Positions 1 through 9,592 of a DNA stretch of 64,000 bases are shown in pieces. The notes under the pieces were generated by a model, which was given only the letters and a program-made list of their open reading frames with translations, was not told the DNA's origin and made no database searches. Numbering within the stretch: the stretch's first letter is position 1; each line of letters opens with the position of its first letter. The position numbers were made by a program, and so were the translations under genes. This stretch comes from Xanthobacteraceae bacterium (GTDB lineage Bacteria > Pseudomonadota > Alphaproteobacteria > Rhizobiales > Xanthobacteraceae), in the NCBI GenBank assembly GCA_019746135.1, contig JAIESI010000160.1, positions 1 to 64,000 of the forward strand, written 5' to 3'.

Positions 1-77
1 TCAACAAACAACACACTGCAAATCCTCAAAAACCCCGTCAATCCGTGGCCTTCTTGCCTTTCGAGACAGAAACTAGC

Positions 78-920
78 CTAGAGCGTCGCCTCGATCCGGG
101 CGCGCAGCTCCGCCGTCACCTTCGGCGTGATCCCGAACCAGGCCTGCCAGGCCGGGATGCCCTGGTGCAGCAGCATGCCCAAGCCTGTCACCGTGCGGTT
201 GCCGCGTCTGCGCGCGGCGACGATCAGCGGCGTCTCGCGCGGATTGTAGATGATGTCGTTGACCAGCGCGGTCGCCGGCAGCTTGTCGAGGCGCAGGTCG
301 AGCGCCGCCTGGCCGATCATGCCCTGGTTGGTCGCATTCACCAGCATCGCGCAGCCTTCGATCGCGTCGTGGCGCTCGTCCCACGGCAGCACCTGGATGG
401 GGCCGCCAAAGTCTTTCGCCAGCATCTGCGCCCGCGCGTGCGTGCGGTTGCAGAGCCTGATCTCGCGCGCGCCGCGCTCCATCAGGCCATAGACCACCGC
501 GCGCGCGCCGCCGCCGGCGCCCATCACCGCGACTGGTCCCGCATCGGCGCGCCAGTCCGGCACGAATTCGAGGATGTTGTGGGTGAAGCCGTACCAGTCG
601 TTGTTGGAGCCCGCGAGCGAGCCGTCGGGCCGCACCACGACGCAGGACATCGCGCCTATTTTGCGCGCGGTGATGTCGACCTCGTCGACGATTTTCATGG
701 CGTCCTGCTTGAGCGGGATCGTCAGGTTGCAGCCGGCGAAGTTGAGCGCGGGCAGCGCCCGGAGCGCGGCTGCGAGCCGCTCCGGCGGAACGGCGAGCGG
801 CACGTAGCTGCCGGCAAGCCCGTGCTGGCCGAACCAGAAATTATGCAGGGCGGGTGAGCGCGACTGCGAGATCGGCCAGCCCATCACGCAGGCGAGAAGA
901 AAACGGTCGTTGGCAGCCAT
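78..920 (-). CDS. Shikimate dehydrogenase family protein (AroE-like)
   Basis: 280-aa ORF; N-terminal 'GWPISQSRSPALHNFW', 'NLTIPLKQ', 'VMGAGGGARAVVYGL' Rossmann motif. Confidence 0.88.
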   Translation of the reverse strand: MAANDRFLLACVMGWPISQSRSPALHNFWFGQHGLAGSYVPLAVPPERLAAALRALPALNFAGCNLTIPLKQDAMKIVDEVDITARKIGAMSCVVVRPDGSLAGSNNDWYGFTHNILEFVPDWRADAGPVAVMGAGGGARAVVYGLMERGAREIRLCNRTHARAQMLAKDFGGPIQVLPWDERHDAIEGCAMLVNATNQGMIGQAALDLRLDKLPATALVNDIIYNPRETPLIVAARRRGNRTVTGLGMLLHQGIPAWQAWFGITPKVTAELRARIEATL

Positions 921-1022
921 CGTTGTTCGCTGGGGTGGGGTAAACGTGCGGCCGCAGCAAGCACGTTGTCGCGGCGTGTCGTCAAGCGTACAAATTCCGC
1001 CCCCTCAACCGGGACCCACGCC

Positions 1023-1553
1023 ATGCCACGACCCTTCCGCCGCGTCGTCACCGGCCACGACGCCCAAGGCCGTTCGACTTTTGTCGCCGACGGCCCGGCG
1101 CCGACCGTGTTCGATCGCGGGGCGGGTGCGACCGCCGTCACCGAATTCTGGGAGACGGGCGCGACGCCGGCAAGCAATGCCGGCAACGACGATCCCACGC
1201 TCGGCAAGCCGCAGCGGCTGCCGCCGCCGAAAAACGGCTCGAAATTCCGCGTGGTCGAATATCCGCCGGATTCCCGGCGTGTCGCCGCGCTGCACGGCGC
1301 CTCGCACGACAACAAGTCCGAGGGCTATGTGCGCGACCTCGCCAACAAGCGGCATCCCGGCTTTCACAAGACCGCCACCATCGACTACGCGATCGTGCTC
1401 TCGGGCGAGATCTACGCGCTGATGGACGAGGGCGAGGTGCTGCTCCGGGCGGGCGACGTGCTGATCCAGCGCGGCACCAGTCACGCCTGGAGCAACCGCA
1501 CCGAGGAGCCGTGCTGCATCGCCTTCGTGCTGATCGACGCCGAGCCGGTGTAG
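1023..1553 (+). CDS. Cupin domain-containing protein
   Basis: Cupin signature 'GEIYALMDEGEVLLRAGDVLIQRGTSHAWSN'; start taken at MPRPFRR inside ORF 966..1553. Confidence 0.85.
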   Translation: MPRPFRRVVTGHDAQGRSTFVADGPAPTVFDRGAGATAVTEFWETGATPASNAGNDDPTLGKPQRLPPPKNGSKFRVVEYPPDSRRVAALHGASHDNKSEGYVRDLANKRHPGFHKTATIDYAIVLSGEIYALMDEGEVLLRAGDVLIQRGTSHAWSNRTEEPCCIAFVLIDAEPV

Positions 1554-1565
1554 GTTCTCTCCACC

Positions 1566-1699
1566 GTCATTCCGGAAGCCGAGCGAAGCTCGGCTATCCG
1601 GAATCCATATCCCCGAATCGTGGTCATGGATTCCGGGCTCGCGCCCATAGCGCGCCGAACACGCGCGTGCACGCGCTGAGGGGCGCGCCCCGGAACGAC
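1566..1699. repeat. Modular intergenic palindromic repeat (copy R1)
   Basis: Ends GTCATTCCGG / CCGGAATGAC; internal hairpin AGCCGAGC-GAA-GCTCGGCT (1577-1595) and CATAGCGCG..CGCGCT module. Confidence 0.8.
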
Positions 1700-1710
1700 A
1701 GCGGAGGAGG

Positions 1711-2664
1711 CTACGCCGCCCGGGCGCTCGCCGCCGGCAGCAGCTTCGCCTCGACCAGCGCCTTGCGGATCCGCTCGATCTCGGCGCGCTCGATCTTGAC
1801 CAGCGGCGGCCGCACCACGGCGCGCGGCAGCTTGCCCATCAGCACCAGCGCTTCTTTCATGCGGTTGTGCATGTCGACCCACGGCTGGGCGTAGAACACG
1901 CTGGCGAGCGGATAGATGCGGTCGTTGAGCGCCTGCGCGGCCTTCAGGTCGCCTGCCTGCACCGCGCGGTACAACTGCGCCTGCAGGTCGGCGATCACGC
2001 TGCCGCTGCCCGAAAGCAGCCCCTTGCAGCCGAACGAGAGCGACGACATCAGCCACGAGCTCTGCGTCGACAGCACGTTGAACGGCCGCGACAGGTGCTG
2101 CAGCGTGCGGACGTGCCACTCGTGCTGCTGCGGCGTGCCGGCCCAGTCCTTGATCGCTTTCAGCGTCGGGATCTCCTCGATCATCCGCAGCATGGTCTCG
2201 TTCGGATAGCCCTGGCCGGTGGCGAGCGGGTACTGGAAGGCGATCAGCGGCAGGTCGGATGCGTCGGCGATGCGCTTGAAGTGCTCGACCGCCATGGTGG
2301 CGTTCTGGCCGAGCGTGAACGGCGCGGGCGGAAACACCAGCAGCGCCGAGGCGCCGCCTTCGGTCGCCATCTTGGCAAGACGCGCCGCTTCGAGGCTGCC
2401 GTCGGCCCAGATGCCGTTGATCAGCGGGAACTTGTCGCCGATCTCGTCGCCGGCGATTTCGAGCACGCGGCGCTGTTCGTCGAAGCTGCAGGACGCCACT
2501 TCCGTGGAGTGCGCGTTGATGGTGACCGCCGACAGCCCCTCGGCCGCAGTCACGTCGCGCAGATGCTTGCGGAAGCTCGCCTCGTCGATCGACAGGTCGT
2601 CGAAGAACGGCAGCAGCACCGCCGGGATGACACCATGCGGGACGTAGCTCTTGTGACGGGGCAT
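1711..2664 (-). CDS. Dihydrodipicolinate synthase/N-acetylneuraminate lyase family protein
   Basis: 317 aa; 'GVIPAVLLPFFDDLSIDEASFRKHL', 'TINAHSTEVASCSFDEQRRVLEIA'. Confidence 0.88.
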   Translation of the reverse strand: MPRHKSYVPHGVIPAVLLPFFDDLSIDEASFRKHLRDVTAAEGLSAVTINAHSTEVASCSFDEQRRVLEIAGDEIGDKFPLINGIWADGSLEAARLAKMATEGGASALLVFPPAPFTLGQNATMAVEHFKRIADASDLPLIAFQYPLATGQGYPNETMLRMIEEIPTLKAIKDWAGTPQQHEWHVRTLQHLSRPFNVLSTQSSWLMSSLSFGCKGLLSGSGSVIADLQAQLYRAVQAGDLKAAQALNDRIYPLASVFYAQPWVDMHNRMKEALVLMGKLPRAVVRPPLVKIERAEIERIRKALVEAKLLPAASARAA

Positions 2665-2777
2665 TGACGGTCTCCATGGGATGAAGCGGCGATGGGCCGC
2701 TGGGCGGTGTGGCGCCGATCTGATCTATTATGCCAAAAAGCGCCCCGCGGGGCACCGCCAAAAACGTGGGAGGATTT

Positions 2778-3764
2778 ATGCAGATTCGACGCCGCCAATT
2801 CCTGTCTCTTGCCGCCGGTGCGACGTCGTTGGCGGTCCTGCCGCGCCGGGCGCGGGCGCAGGCCTATCCGTCACGGCCGATCACCATGGTGGTGCCGGTG
2901 CCGGCCGGCGGGGCGCTCGACACCAACGCCCGGCTCGTGGCCGAGGGGATGCGTGCCGCGCTCGGTCAGCCGGTGGTGATCGAGAACATCACCGGCGCCG
3001 CAGGCTCGGTCGGCACCACCCGGATCGCCCGTGCCACGCCCGACGGCTACAGCATCTTGTACGGCGCCAACGTGACGCACGTGCTCAATCCCGCGGTGCT
3101 TAACGTCACCTACGACCCGGTGAGCGATTTCGAGCCGATCGCGCTGATCGGCAACACGCCCTGGCTGTTCGCCGTAAAGAACGACCTGCCGGTGAAGGAC
3201 CTGCGCGAGCTGATCGCGTGGCTGAAGGCCAATCCCGACAAGGCGACGTTCGGCACCGCCGGCGTCGGCAGCCCGTCGCACGTCGGCGGCGTGCTGTTCC
3301 AGAGAGTCACTGGGACGACGTTCCAGTTCATTCCCTACCGCGGCACGGCGCCGGTGATCCCGGATATCGTGTCCGGGCAGATCGACATGGCGATCCTCGA
3401 CCCGATTACCTCGCTGCCGCAGGCGCGCGCCGGCAAGATGAAGATCCTCGCCGCGATGTCGAGGCGGCGCAGCACAGGCGCGCCGGAGGTTCCGACCAGC
3501 GAGGAGGCGGGCGTGCCCGGCGTCCAGACCGATCCCTGGCAGGGCATGTGGGCGCCGAAAGGCACGCCCAAGGACGTGGTCGCCAGGCTCAATGCCGCGG
3601 TGGTCGCAGCGCTCACGGACGAGGCGGCGCGCAAGAAGTTCGCCGACCAGAGCTACGAGCTCACCCCGCGCGAGCAGCTCACGCCGGAATTTCTCGCCCA
3701 GTTCCAGAAGTCCGAGATGGACAAGTGGTGGCCGGTCATCAAGGCCGCCGGCATCAAGGGTTGA
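2778..3764 (+). CDS. TTT substrate-binding protein (Bug/TctC family)
   Basis: Signal peptide MQIRRRQFLSLAAG...ARAQAYPSRPITMVVPVPAGGALD; 'FIPYRGTAPVIPDIVSGQIDM'. Confidence 0.92.
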   Translation: MQIRRRQFLSLAAGATSLAVLPRRARAQAYPSRPITMVVPVPAGGALDTNARLVAEGMRAALGQPVVIENITGAAGSVGTTRIARATPDGYSILYGANVTHVLNPAVLNVTYDPVSDFEPIALIGNTPWLFAVKNDLPVKDLRELIAWLKANPDKATFGTAGVGSPSHVGGVLFQRVTGTTFQFIPYRGTAPVIPDIVSGQIDMAILDPITSLPQARAGKMKILAAMSRRRSTGAPEVPTSEEAGVPGVQTDPWQGMWAPKGTPKDVVARLNAAVVAALTDEAARKKFADQSYELTPREQLTPEFLAQFQKSEMDKWWPVIKAAGIKG

Positions 3765-3895
3765 GAGCGGTGCCTCGATCCAGCGGCGGTCCATAGTCGG
3801 AATTTGTACGTCGGCCGGCATGAGACGCGCCCATGGCAATCGTCATGACGACACCTTACTTGAACCGGCGTGGTCCATCGGAGGTTGAGACTGTC

Positions 3896-4132
3896 GTGAC
3901 GAAGTCGATCAGACGTCTTGCGCTCGTCGCGGGCTTTGCAGTTGCGTCGGTCGTTGCGATGGCGTTTGCCAGTCCTGCGCAGGCGAGCTGGTGCGCCGTC
4001 TATCAGAGCGGCGCAGAGAACTGCGGCTTCTCTACGCAAGCTCAGTGCGCCGCGGCTGTCAGCGGTGCCGGCGGCTTCTGACGGTCGAGTGGTTACGGCT
4101 ACGGCAGCGAACCGGCCCGGCGCCGGCGCTGA
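3896..4132 (+). pseudogene. DUF3551-like small secreted protein interrupted by in-frame TGA (4079-4081)
   Basis: GTG start with GGAGG upstream; 'TKSIRRLALVAGFAVASVVAMAFASPAQASWCAVYQSGAENCGFSTQAQCAAAVSGAGGF' then TGA, then same-frame RSSGYGYGSEPARRRR and stop at 4130-4132. Confidence 0.65.
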
Positions 4133-4138
4133 TGCGCA

Positions 4139-5128
4139 CTACACCCGCACGCTGGTCATGATTCCCTTCGGGAAAATCTCCTCCGGCTTCACGTGCCGGT
4201 GGGCGATGCCCTGCTCGTGGGTGTAGCGCAGCATCTGCTCGAAGGTCGGGCGGTTCTCGTCGATGCCGAACGGGAAGATGTCGCCGTCGAACTGCTCGGC
4301 CATCTTGCGCGCATAGGTCGGCAGCGAGGCGACCGGATAGCGCGACACCGCGGGGTCCATCAGCCGTTCGACGCTGCGGTTCTTGGAGGCGAGAAACGCG
4401 TTGTAGAGATTGCGCGCGACCCAGGGGTTTTCGTCGAGCACGCGCTTCTGCAGCGCGATGATGTGCATGATCGGCCAGACGCCGGTTGCCTTGTAGTACG
4501 GCTCCTCCATGGCCCAGAAGTCCGGAAACAGCCGCACCACGTCCGGATGGCCGTGCCGGAAGCAGTCCGGCGGGCGGGCGATCAGCGCGCAGTCGATCTC
4601 GCCTGACGCCAGCATCTCGCTCAGCGACTTGTCCTTGACGCGCGTGAGCTTGACGCCCTTGGGCAGGCTCAACTCGACCTTCTCGATCCGGCCGGCCTCG
4701 TTGGCGCCGGCCTGATACCAGTGCACGTCCTTCAGCCCCACGCCGTGCTCGTCGTTGAGCCAGCCGCGCATGTAGACCGCGGCGGTGTGCGCCCATTCCG
4801 GCGAGCCGACGGTCTTGCCCTTGAGGTCCTTCGCGGTCCTGATCTTGCTCTTCTTGTTGACGTAGAACGACGAGAAGCGGAACAGCCGCGAGCACACCAC
4901 CGGCAGGCCGATGATGTCGGTGTCCTTGCGCGTCACCTGGGCGCAGAACTTGGCGAACGACAATTCGGCCGCATCCCATTCGCGGTTGAAGGTGAAGCGG
5001 GCGAAAATCTCGTGATGCCCGAGCATCGACCAGTTGGTCTCGATGCCCTCGGCCTGCACCGTGCCGAGCCGGAAGTCGCGGAAATGATCGTAGTCGGTCG
5101 TTGCGACCGAAAGCTTCAGCTTCGCCAT
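4139..5128 (-). CDS. 4,5-dihydroxyphthalate decarboxylase-like protein (periplasmic-binding-protein fold), paralog 1
   Basis: 'MAKLKLSVATTDYDHFRDFRLGTVQAEGIETNWSMLGHHEIFARF'; similar in layout to ORFs at 44426 and 50795. Confidence 0.8.
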   Translation of the reverse strand: MAKLKLSVATTDYDHFRDFRLGTVQAEGIETNWSMLGHHEIFARFTFNREWDAAELSFAKFCAQVTRKDTDIIGLPVVCSRLFRFSSFYVNKKSKIRTAKDLKGKTVGSPEWAHTAAVYMRGWLNDEHGVGLKDVHWYQAGANEAGRIEKVELSLPKGVKLTRVKDKSLSEMLASGEIDCALIARPPDCFRHGHPDVVRLFPDFWAMEEPYYKATGVWPIMHIIALQKRVLDENPWVARNLYNAFLASKNRSVERLMDPAVSRYPVASLPTYARKMAEQFDGDIFPFGIDENRPTFEQMLRYTHEQGIAHRHVKPEEIFPKGIMTSVRV

Positions 5129-5174
5129 CATGCCCCCCGGCACATGGTTGAATGTTTCAGGCGTCGGGATTTTA

Positions 5175-8096
5175 TCAGAAGCCGCCGCGGCCGCCGAAGA
5201 AGCCGAACGGCTGCTGCCGTCGCTCTTCGTCTTCGAAGCCGCGTTGCGCGCGCGGGACCGGCCGCCGGCCGCCGCCTTCGTACTCGCGCCGGCCGAAGCC
5301 ATCGTATTCGCGCTGGCGATAGGCCGGCTGCGGCGAGCCTTCGAAGTTCCTGCTGAACCAGGGCGCAAAGAAGAACGGGTTGCTCTGCTGATAGGGCTGG
5401 GATTCGTGCTCGCCGACCGAATACTCGTGGCCGCGCGAAACCAGGCGGTACTGCGTCTCGTCCAGCCTGCCGCTGTCGTCCAGCCGGAAATATTCGACGA
5501 AGGCGGTGCGGTCGCGGGTGTCGATGCGCTGGCCGGAGCGGACGTCGATCGGCAGCGCGACCAGCCGGCGGTTGGCTTCGGGCGAGGGGCCCGGCAGCGC
5601 CACCTGCGGCGCGTAGTCGGCCCAGACCGCCCTCATGATCTGATCGAAGATCGGCAGCGCCACGCGCGAGCCGGCATTGCCGTGGCCGAGCGTCTTCCTG
5701 GTCCTCATGGTGGTGTTGTCGTAACCGACCCAGATTGCGATGGTGACGTCCCGGCTGAAGCCGATGAACCAGGAGTCGTTGAAGTCGTCGCTGGTGCCGG
5801 TCTTGCCGCCGATCATGTTCGACAGTGCGCTGAGCCGCGCCGCGGTGCCGCGCGCGACGACGCCCTGCAGGATGCTGCGAAGCTGGAACGCCGCCGCAGG
5901 ATCGACGCCGGGAATCTGCTTCAGCTGCTCGTTGGCCTTGTACACCACGCGGCCGTCGAGCGAGATCTGCTCGATCACGTGCGGGGTGGGCCGCCGGCCC
6001 TCGTTGACGATCCCGGCGTAGAACGCGGCGAGATCGATCGGCCGCACCGGCTGGGCGCCGAGTACGAACGGATAGAACCGCACGCACTGCGGATAGACCT
6101 GCGCCTGCACCGCAAGCTGGCAGACCGCGTCGAGGCTGTCTTTCGGCGTGGCCTCGATGCCGCCATCGAGGATTCGCGCGGTGACGAGGTTCTTCGACTG
6201 CTCGAGCGCGCGGCGCATCGTCATCGAGCCGGCATAGCCGCCGTCATAGTTGCGCGGAGACCACCAGTCGGTCGGGCGGGTCCAGCGGTTCACGCCGCCG
6301 ATCGGCGGATAGGTCACCGGCGAGTCCTGGATCAGCGTGTTGGGCTGCAGCCCGTGCGTCAGCGCCGTCAGATAGACCAGCGGCTTGAGCGAGGAACCGG
6401 GCTGGCGGCGCGACTGCGTCACGCGGTTGAGCTGGCTCAGCGGATAGGAGAAGCTGCCGACCATCGCCAGCATGCGGCCGGTCTTGTTCTCCATCACCAG
6501 CGCGACGCCCTGCACCTGCGGACGGCTGCGCAGCTCGACGCGCGTGCCGCCCTTGTTGCCCGTGCTCTCGATCACTTTGACGTAGACCACGTCGTGCTGG
6601 TTGATGCGCGAGCGGGTCCGCGCGCCCCAGGTCGAGAGCGGCAGGATGCGGCCGTCGAGCAGGCCAACGCGGACCGATTCCGCGCCCTGAACGGTCCTAC
6701 GCTCGACCACGACGGCCGGGGTCCACTGCACGTCGTAGAGCGGCATCCGCACCTGCTCGAGGGCGATGAGCCAGCTCGGCTTGTTCTGGTTCTGGTTCTG
6801 GTCGGTCCTGCGCGCCGTGTCGATCTTGCGGATCGCGTCGCTGATGTTGGTCTCGGCGCCGCGAAACTCGACGCGGCCGTTGTTCTGTTCGTACTGGGCG
6901 AGGCCGTCCTGCAATGCCGCCTCCGCCGCGCGCTGCAGGCTCGGGCGGATGGTCGACTTCACCTGATAGGATTCGCCTGTCAGGCTGTTGATGCCGGCGA
7001 CGGCGCGTGCCTCGCGGCCGACCTCGTCGACCAGATGAAACCCGGTGGTGCGGCGCACCCGGTTGAACGGCACGAAATTGAGCTTCGCCGCCTCGGCCTC
7101 GGTCATCTGCGGCTCGGTGATCGAGCCGTCGTCCTTCATGCGGGTCAGCACGTAGGCGAGGCGCTCCTGGGCGCGGCCGAGATACTTGTCCGGGTTGAAA
7201 TAGGCGGGGCCCTTGGTGAGGCCGGCGAGGAACGCGGCTTCCTTGAGGTCGACGTCCTTTATCGGCTTGCCGAAATAGGCGCGGGAGGCGAGATCCACCC
7301 CCCAGGTCGAGCGGCCGAGATAGATCGAGTTGAGGTAGATCTCGAGGATTTCCGGCTTGCTGAGCGCCTTCTCCAGCCGCGTCGCGACGATCACTTCGCG
7401 GATCTTGCGCTCGAAGGTGACGTTGTCGCCGACCAGGAGGTTCTTCGCCACCTGCTGGGTGATGGTGGAGCCGCCCTGGCGCTTGTCGCCGCCCATGGTG
7501 TTCATGAAGGCGCGGGTGACGCTGCGCACGTCGACGCCTTTGTGCTCGTAGAAGCGCTTGTCCTCGGCGGCGATGAACGCCTTCTGCAGCGACTCGGGGA
7601 TCCGCGACAGCGGCACCCACTGGCGGCGGTTGTCGGGCTCGAACAGCTCGGCGAACTTGGCGCCGGAGCCGTCGAACACCGTCGTCATCTGCGGCAGCCG
7701 CAGCCCCTTGAGGCGGTTGTGGTCGGGCAGGTCGGCCGCGGCGCGGTTATAGAACTCGATCACCTCGGCGATATTGACGACTTCCTTGTCGATCTTCTGG
7801 TGCTTGCAGAACTGCTTGTAGGCGAGGTGCAGGTCGTTGAAGTTGATGCCCTTGAAGCCTGCGACTTCGCCGGCTGCCGCCTGCTTGTCGGTCATGACCA
7901 CTTCGATCAGGCCGTCGAGATCGATGTTCTCGATGTCGAACGCCTTGCGCATGTTGTCGCAGCCGTCCCCGAGGATCTTGAGGACTTCCGCCTTGTCATT
8001 GACGGGATCGAATTCGGTCTTGACGGCGTCCGGCCTGGTCATAACCAGGCTAAGCGCAAGAGCCGTCGCAAAAATCTTGACGAGAATGGCTTCCAT
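5175..8096 (-). CDS. Penicillin-binding protein, class A (transglycosylase/transpeptidase)
   Basis: 'AAEDKRFYEHKGVDVRSV' (GT51), 'PGSSLKPL' SxxK, 'SKN', 'GGKTGTS' motifs. Confidence 0.93.
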   Translation of the reverse strand: MEAILVKIFATALALSLVMTRPDAVKTEFDPVNDKAEVLKILGDGCDNMRKAFDIENIDLDGLIEVVMTDKQAAAGEVAGFKGINFNDLHLAYKQFCKHQKIDKEVVNIAEVIEFYNRAAADLPDHNRLKGLRLPQMTTVFDGSGAKFAELFEPDNRRQWVPLSRIPESLQKAFIAAEDKRFYEHKGVDVRSVTRAFMNTMGGDKRQGGSTITQQVAKNLLVGDNVTFERKIREVIVATRLEKALSKPEILEIYLNSIYLGRSTWGVDLASRAYFGKPIKDVDLKEAAFLAGLTKGPAYFNPDKYLGRAQERLAYVLTRMKDDGSITEPQMTEAEAAKLNFVPFNRVRRTTGFHLVDEVGREARAVAGINSLTGESYQVKSTIRPSLQRAAEAALQDGLAQYEQNNGRVEFRGAETNISDAIRKIDTARRTDQNQNQNKPSWLIALEQVRMPLYDVQWTPAVVVERRTVQGAESVRVGLLDGRILPLSTWGARTRSRINQHDVVYVKVIESTGNKGGTRVELRSRPQVQGVALVMENKTGRMLAMVGSFSYPLSQLNRVTQSRRQPGSSLKPLVYLTALTHGLQPNTLIQDSPVTYPPIGGVNRWTRPTDWWSPRNYDGGYAGSMTMRRALEQSKNLVTARILDGGIEATPKDSLDAVCQLAVQAQVYPQCVRFYPFVLGAQPVRPIDLAAFYAGIVNEGRRPTPHVIEQISLDGRVVYKANEQLKQIPGVDPAAAFQLRSILQGVVARGTAARLSALSNMIGGKTGTSDDFNDSWFIGFSRDVTIAIWVGYDNTTMRTRKTLGHGNAGSRVALPIFDQIMRAVWADYAPQVALPGPSPEANRRLVALPIDVRSGQRIDTRDRTAFVEYFRLDDSGRLDETQYRLVSRGHEYSVGEHESQPYQQSNPFFFAPWFSRNFEGSPQPAYRQREYDGFGRREYEGGGRRPVPRAQRGFEDEERRQQPFGFFGGRGGF

Positions 8097-8278
8097 GAAT
8101 TGGCAATGACTCTGAGACGGCGTCCCCGCATATCAATTATACAAAAAGGCGATTTGACGGTTATGGTTTCTTGCTCGGGCGTGAAAAATATTTCTTCGCG
8201 GTGCGGTCGGCAATTTGCCTTGCCCGGTCAAGGCGTTAATGCGTAAATGCCACAATTAAAAAACTTCGGGAGGAACTG

Positions 8279-9478
8279 ATGGCCGGCAACGGGCTGAGCG
8301 AGCGCCTGCAATTTCCGATCTCGACCGCCGAACTCGAGCGCCGCTGGGGCCTGGTTCGCGCCGCGATGAAGCGCGAAGGCGTCGATGTGCTGCTGATGCA
8401 GAACAACAACGACCACATGGGCGGCTACGTGAAGTGGTTCACGGACATGCCGGCGACCAACGGCTATCCGAACACCGTCATTTTCCCGGCCGACGACGAG
8501 ATGACGGTGGTCTGCCAGGGGCCATTCAACGGCGACAGCCGGCCGCCGGGCGACATCTGGCGCGGCGTGAAGCGGATGCTCACCACGCCGAGCTATGAAT
8601 CGGCGCACTACACCCAGAACTACGACCCGGAGCTCGCTGCCAAGGCGCTCGCGCCCTACGCCAAGGCCACCATCGGCTTCGTCGGCATCTATCAGATGTC
8701 GTTCGCCATGGGCGACTTCATCATGAAGAAGTTCTCCGGGGCGAAGTTCGTCGACGCGAGCGAAATGGTCGACCGCATCAAGGTGATCAAGAGCGCCGAG
8801 GAGCTCGAGCTGGTTCGCCGCTGCGCGATCATGCAGGACGGATCGATGAAGGCGGCCTTCGCCGCGATCAAGCCCGGCATGCGCGACACCGAGGTGGCCG
8901 CGGTCGCGGTGCACTACAGCCAGGTGCAGGGCTGCGAGAACGGCATCTATCTCTGCGCCTCGGCGCCGCCCGGTCAGGCGGCCAAGTTCGGCCAGCGCCA
9001 CGTGCAGAACCGCACCATCAAAAAGGGCGACACCTTTGCGCTGCTGGTCGAGGATTCCGGCCCCGGCGGCATGTACACCGAGCTCGGCCGCTCCTGCGTG
9101 CTCGGCAAGGTGCCGCAGCAGATGAAGGAGGAGCTCGAGATGGTGAAGGAGGCCCGAAAGGTCACCCTCGACATGCTCAAGCCCGGCACGCCCTGCAAGG
9201 ACATCTGGGAGACGTTCAACGCCTTCATGCGCAAGCACGGCCGGCCGGAGGAGGCGCGGCTTTATTGCCACGGCCAGGGCTATGATCTGGTCGAGCGGCC
9301 GCTCATCCGCAGCGACGAGCCCTGGACCATCCAGAAGGACATGAACATCGTCGTGCACCCGACCTACCCCTATGGCGGCTATCTCAACTGGCTGTGCGAC
9401 AACTACATCATCGGCGGCAACGGGCCGATCGACCGCATCCACCAGTTCCCCGAAGAGATCATCGAGATCGACGTCTGA
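8279..9478 (+). CDS. M24-family (Xaa-Pro peptidase/creatinase-like) protein
   Basis: 'CENGIYLCASAPPGQ', 'ALLVEDSGPGGMYTELGRSCVLG', 'CHGQGYDLVERP', 'NIVVHPTYPYGG'. Confidence 0.85.
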   Translation: MAGNGLSERLQFPISTAELERRWGLVRAAMKREGVDVLLMQNNNDHMGGYVKWFTDMPATNGYPNTVIFPADDEMTVVCQGPFNGDSRPPGDIWRGVKRMLTTPSYESAHYTQNYDPELAAKALAPYAKATIGFVGIYQMSFAMGDFIMKKFSGAKFVDASEMVDRIKVIKSAEELELVRRCAIMQDGSMKAAFAAIKPGMRDTEVAAVAVHYSQVQGCENGIYLCASAPPGQAAKFGQRHVQNRTIKKGDTFALLVEDSGPGGMYTELGRSCVLGKVPQQMKEELEMVKEARKVTLDMLKPGTPCKDIWETFNAFMRKHGRPEEARLYCHGQGYDLVERPLIRSDEPWTIQKDMNIVVHPTYPYGGYLNWLCDNYIIGGNGPIDRIHQFPEEIIEIDV

Positions 9479-9592
9479 CCGGGCGTCCTTCCGGCGCTCA
9501 GTCCAGGTCCGCACCGTAGCGCGGACCGCACAGCGATGTTTTGCGAGGCGGACCGTTGTGCCGCCGCACCGTCAAGACCGGGAATGCTTCCA

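Noticed and set aside
4079-4132. Selenocysteine insertion as primary explanation
   Set aside because: No convincing SECIS-like stem-loop immediately after the TGA; nonsense mutation is simpler, so only noted as an alternative.
5130-8246. 1038-aa plus-strand ORF
   Set aside because: Exactly antisense to the well-supported PBP gene; composition (Asp/Val/Leu/Arg-rich, no domains) is typical of a high-GC shadow ORF.
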